A DNA stretch of 6,428 nucleotides from Pseudomonadota bacterium (GTDB lineage Bacteria; Pseudomonadota; Alphaproteobacteria; Rhizobiales; Kaistiaceae): the NCBI GenBank assembly GCA_023433185.1, contig JAEZEN010000276.1, positions 1-6,428 on the forward strand, in the 5' to 3' direction. The position numbers and the translations under genes were made by a program. Below the pieces are notes generated by a model that saw only the letters and a program-made list of their open reading frames with translations, searched no databases and had not been told where the DNA came from. Positions 5,175-6,428 of this stretch are shown piece after piece. Each line of letters starts with the position of its first letter. The first letter of the stretch is position 1.

Positions 5175-6191
5175 GGCACGTGGGTGCTCAACACCCGCGG
5201 CCTGGCCGAGACGGGCATCGACGAGGACTCCGATCGCGCCGGCGTCGAGCGCGACCACAACGGCGCGCTCACCGGCCGGCTGCTCGGCCTCGACCGCTGG
5301 CTGCGCGAGCGCCTGCCCCCGCACCCGGTTCCGGACCTCGCGGCGGTGGGCCGGCGACAGTCCGCCAACGGCGTCACCGGAGTCACCGACGCCACCCCCG
5401 CCGGCTCGGTCGACGACCTCGCGCCTCTCGCCGCCGCCGGCCTGGCGGGCACGCTGCCGCAGCACGTCGTGGTCACCGGCGCCCCCCGGCTCGTCGCCGC
5501 CGACATCCCGCGGCCGCTCGTGCGCGGCCCCGTCAAGATCCTCATCGAGGACTACGCGCTGCCCGACCTCGCCACGCTCGTCCGATGGATGACCACCGCC
5601 CGGGAGGCCGACCGCACCGTCGCCGTCCACGCCATGACCCGTGACTGCCTGGCGCTCGCCCTCGCCGCGTTCGACGAGGTCGGCGCCCGGCCGGGCGACC
5701 GCATCGAGCACGGCTCGGTGGTGCCGCCCGACCTTCGGGCCGTCGTGGCGTCGAAGGGCCTGACCGTGGTCACCCAACCGGGGTTCGTGCTCGAGCGCGG
5801 CGACCGCTACCTGGCGTCGGTGGCCCCCGAGGATCTGCCCCACCTCTACCCGTGCAAGTCGCTCATCGAGGCGGGCATCCCGGTGGGCGGCAGCACCGAC
5901 GCGCCGTACGGCCATCCGGACCCGTGGCGCGACATCGCCACCGCCATCGAGCGTCGCACGTCGAGCGGCGCGCCGCTGGGGCTGCGCGAGGGCGTTGCCC
6001 CCGAGCGGGCGCTCGCCCTGTTCCTCACGCCGCTCGACGCGCCCGGAGGCACGTCCCGGCGGGTGGCGGTCGGCGCGCCGGCCGACCTGTGCCTGCTCGA
6101 CGGCCCGCTGTCCCCGGTGCTCGAGACCCCGTCCTCCACGCACGTCGTCGCCACCGTCATCGCCGGCCGCGTGGTGCACGCGAGGCACTAG
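5157..6191 (+). CDS. Amidohydrolase, YtcJ-like (Amidohydro_3), N-terminally truncated
   Basis: The sequence matches the C-terminal two thirds of a YtcJ-type metal-dependent hydrolase. Recognisable parts are GGTWVLNTRGLAETG near the start, NGVTGVTDATP, the strand ending in VAVHAMTRD (His at 5628-5630), RIEHGSV (His at 5709-5711) and GGSTDAPYG (Asp at 5898-5900). It closes with GAPADLCLLD and VVATVIAGRVVHARH, the usual small beta-sandwich end. Family members are about 500-550 residues; this fragment is about 344 and lacks the first 150 or so, including the HxH metal-binding motif, so it cannot be a working enzyme as it stands. Homology appears to begin at about VPPRAGGTW, right after the G10 tract. 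The frame is open upstream to a TTG at 5070, but those codons come from repeat sequence. A GTG at 5184 is the first internal start. Composition and style suggest an actinobacterial origin. Confidence 0.8.
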   Translation, partial: VPPRAGGTWVLNTRGLAETGIDEDSDRAGVERDHNGALTGRLLGLDRWLRERLPPHPVPDLAAVGRRQSANGVTGVTDATPAGSVDDLAPLAAAGLAGTLPQHVVVTGAPRLVAADIPRPLVRGPVKILIEDYALPDLATLVRWMTTAREADRTVAVHAMTRDCLALALAAFDEVGARPGDRIEHGSVVPPDLRAVVASKGLTVVTQPGFVLERGDRYLASVAPEDLPHLYPCKSLIEAGIPVGGSTDAPYGHPDPWRDIATAIERRTSSGAPLGLREGVAPERALALFLTPLDAPGGTSRRVAVGAPADLCLLDGPLSPVLETPSSTHVVATVIAGRVVHARH

Positions 6192-6193
6192 GC

Positions 6194-6273
6194 GGTTCCC
6201 GAGGCATGAGGGACCGGCCCCCGGGCCCTATCGCCTCGATCTGCCGGAGGCGACCCCCATTGCCTCGGGAACC
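6194..6273. terminator. Large inverted repeat between convergent genes, probable bidirectional terminator
   Basis: Perfect 13-bp arms GGTTCCCGAGGCA (6194-6206) and TGCCTCGGGAACC (6261-6273) enclose two smaller hairpins: GGCCC-CC-GGGCC (6216-6227) and TCGCCTC-(9)-GAGGCGA (6231-6253). It lies 2 bases after the amidohydrolase stop and 17 bases from the stop of the facing acyl-CoA synthetase gene, the expected place for a shared terminator. There is no T run, as is common in GC-rich actinobacteria. The terminator role is inferred. Confidence 0.6.
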
Positions 6274-6290
6274 CCGGCCGAGGGGTCGGC

Positions 6291-6428
6291 TCAGTTCACC
6301 TGGCGGTCGGTGCCGTCCCAGTACTGCCGGCGGAGGGTCTTCTTGTCGGGCTTGCCGAGTGGGCTGAGCGGGATCTCGTCGGCGAAGTCGACCGACTTCG
6401 GCGCCTGGATCGATCCCTTGGCCTGCTT
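6291..6428 (-). CDS. Acyl-CoA synthetase / AMP-dependent ligase, C-terminal end (gene enters from the right edge)
   Basis: The last 45 residues of an adenylate-forming enzyme. The segment IPLSPLGKPDKKTLRRQYW contains the A10 motif of the family, with the Lys of GKPDKK positioned as the catalytic lysine used in adenylation. The ending YWDGTDRQVN is very like the C-termini of actinobacterial fatty-acyl-CoA synthetases (FadD-type). The substrate cannot be judged from this fragment; the start and ATP-binding region lie beyond the window. It converges on the amidohydrolase gene. Confidence 0.85.
   Translation of the reverse strand, partial: KQAKGSIQAPKSVDFADEIPLSPLGKPDKKTLRRQYWDGTDRQVN

Noticed and set aside
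5040..6188. Long open frame on the minus strand opposite the amidohydrolase
   Set aside because: Low-complexity Arg/Gly/Ala-rich translation without motifs. The plus frame has coherent amidohydrolase motifs.

Overview
The window looks like two pieces of different ancestry joined near 5148-5157. From 1 to about 5140 it resembles a GC-rich alphaproteobacterium. It has the ligase-associated DNA-repair pair (PdeM phosphoesterase and Lhr-type DEXH helicase), a TacA/TacT-type toxin-antitoxin pair, and a family of short C/G-rich palindromic repeats of the kind scattered through alphaproteobacterial genomes. From about 5157 to the right edge it reads like an actinobacterium: a YtcJ-type amidohydrolase without its N-terminal third, facing the C-terminal end of an acyl-CoA synthetase whose closing residues are typical of actinobacterial enzymes. 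The change-over sits in a run of ten G inside a strong GC hairpin. It is therefore either an assembly chimera or a real rearrangement, and gene context should not be carried across this point without checking.

Layout, left part, all genes on the minus strand and so read right to left. A promoter with a perfect TTGACA -35 box and palindromic operator-like sites (5013-5043) drives a ribbon-helix-helix antitoxin (4706-4987). The antitoxin overlaps a GNAT acetyltransferase toxin (4179-4718). Next is a lower-GC gene for a TIR-domain protein with an unrecognised N-terminal domain (3390-4100). Then comes the helicase (513-3251) and, after a 207-bp gap holding two inverted palindromic elements, the start of pdeM (1-305), which runs off the left edge. 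The ATP-dependent ligase and exonuclease usually found in this repair cluster would be expected beyond the left edge.

The most unusual feature is inside the helicase. Three palindromic repeat units, related to the two upstream of pdeM, sit in frame at the junction between the two RecA domains and add about 67 codons without a stop or frameshift. The motor motifs on both sides are intact, so the repeats appear to be tolerated as a surface loop. This resembles the in-frame palindromic elements known from Rickettsia genes.

Layout, right part: truncated amidohydrolase (5157-6191, plus strand), then a convergent intergenic region with a 13-bp perfect inverted repeat enclosing two smaller hairpins (6194-6273), then the end of an acyl-CoA synthetase gene (6291-6428, minus strand).
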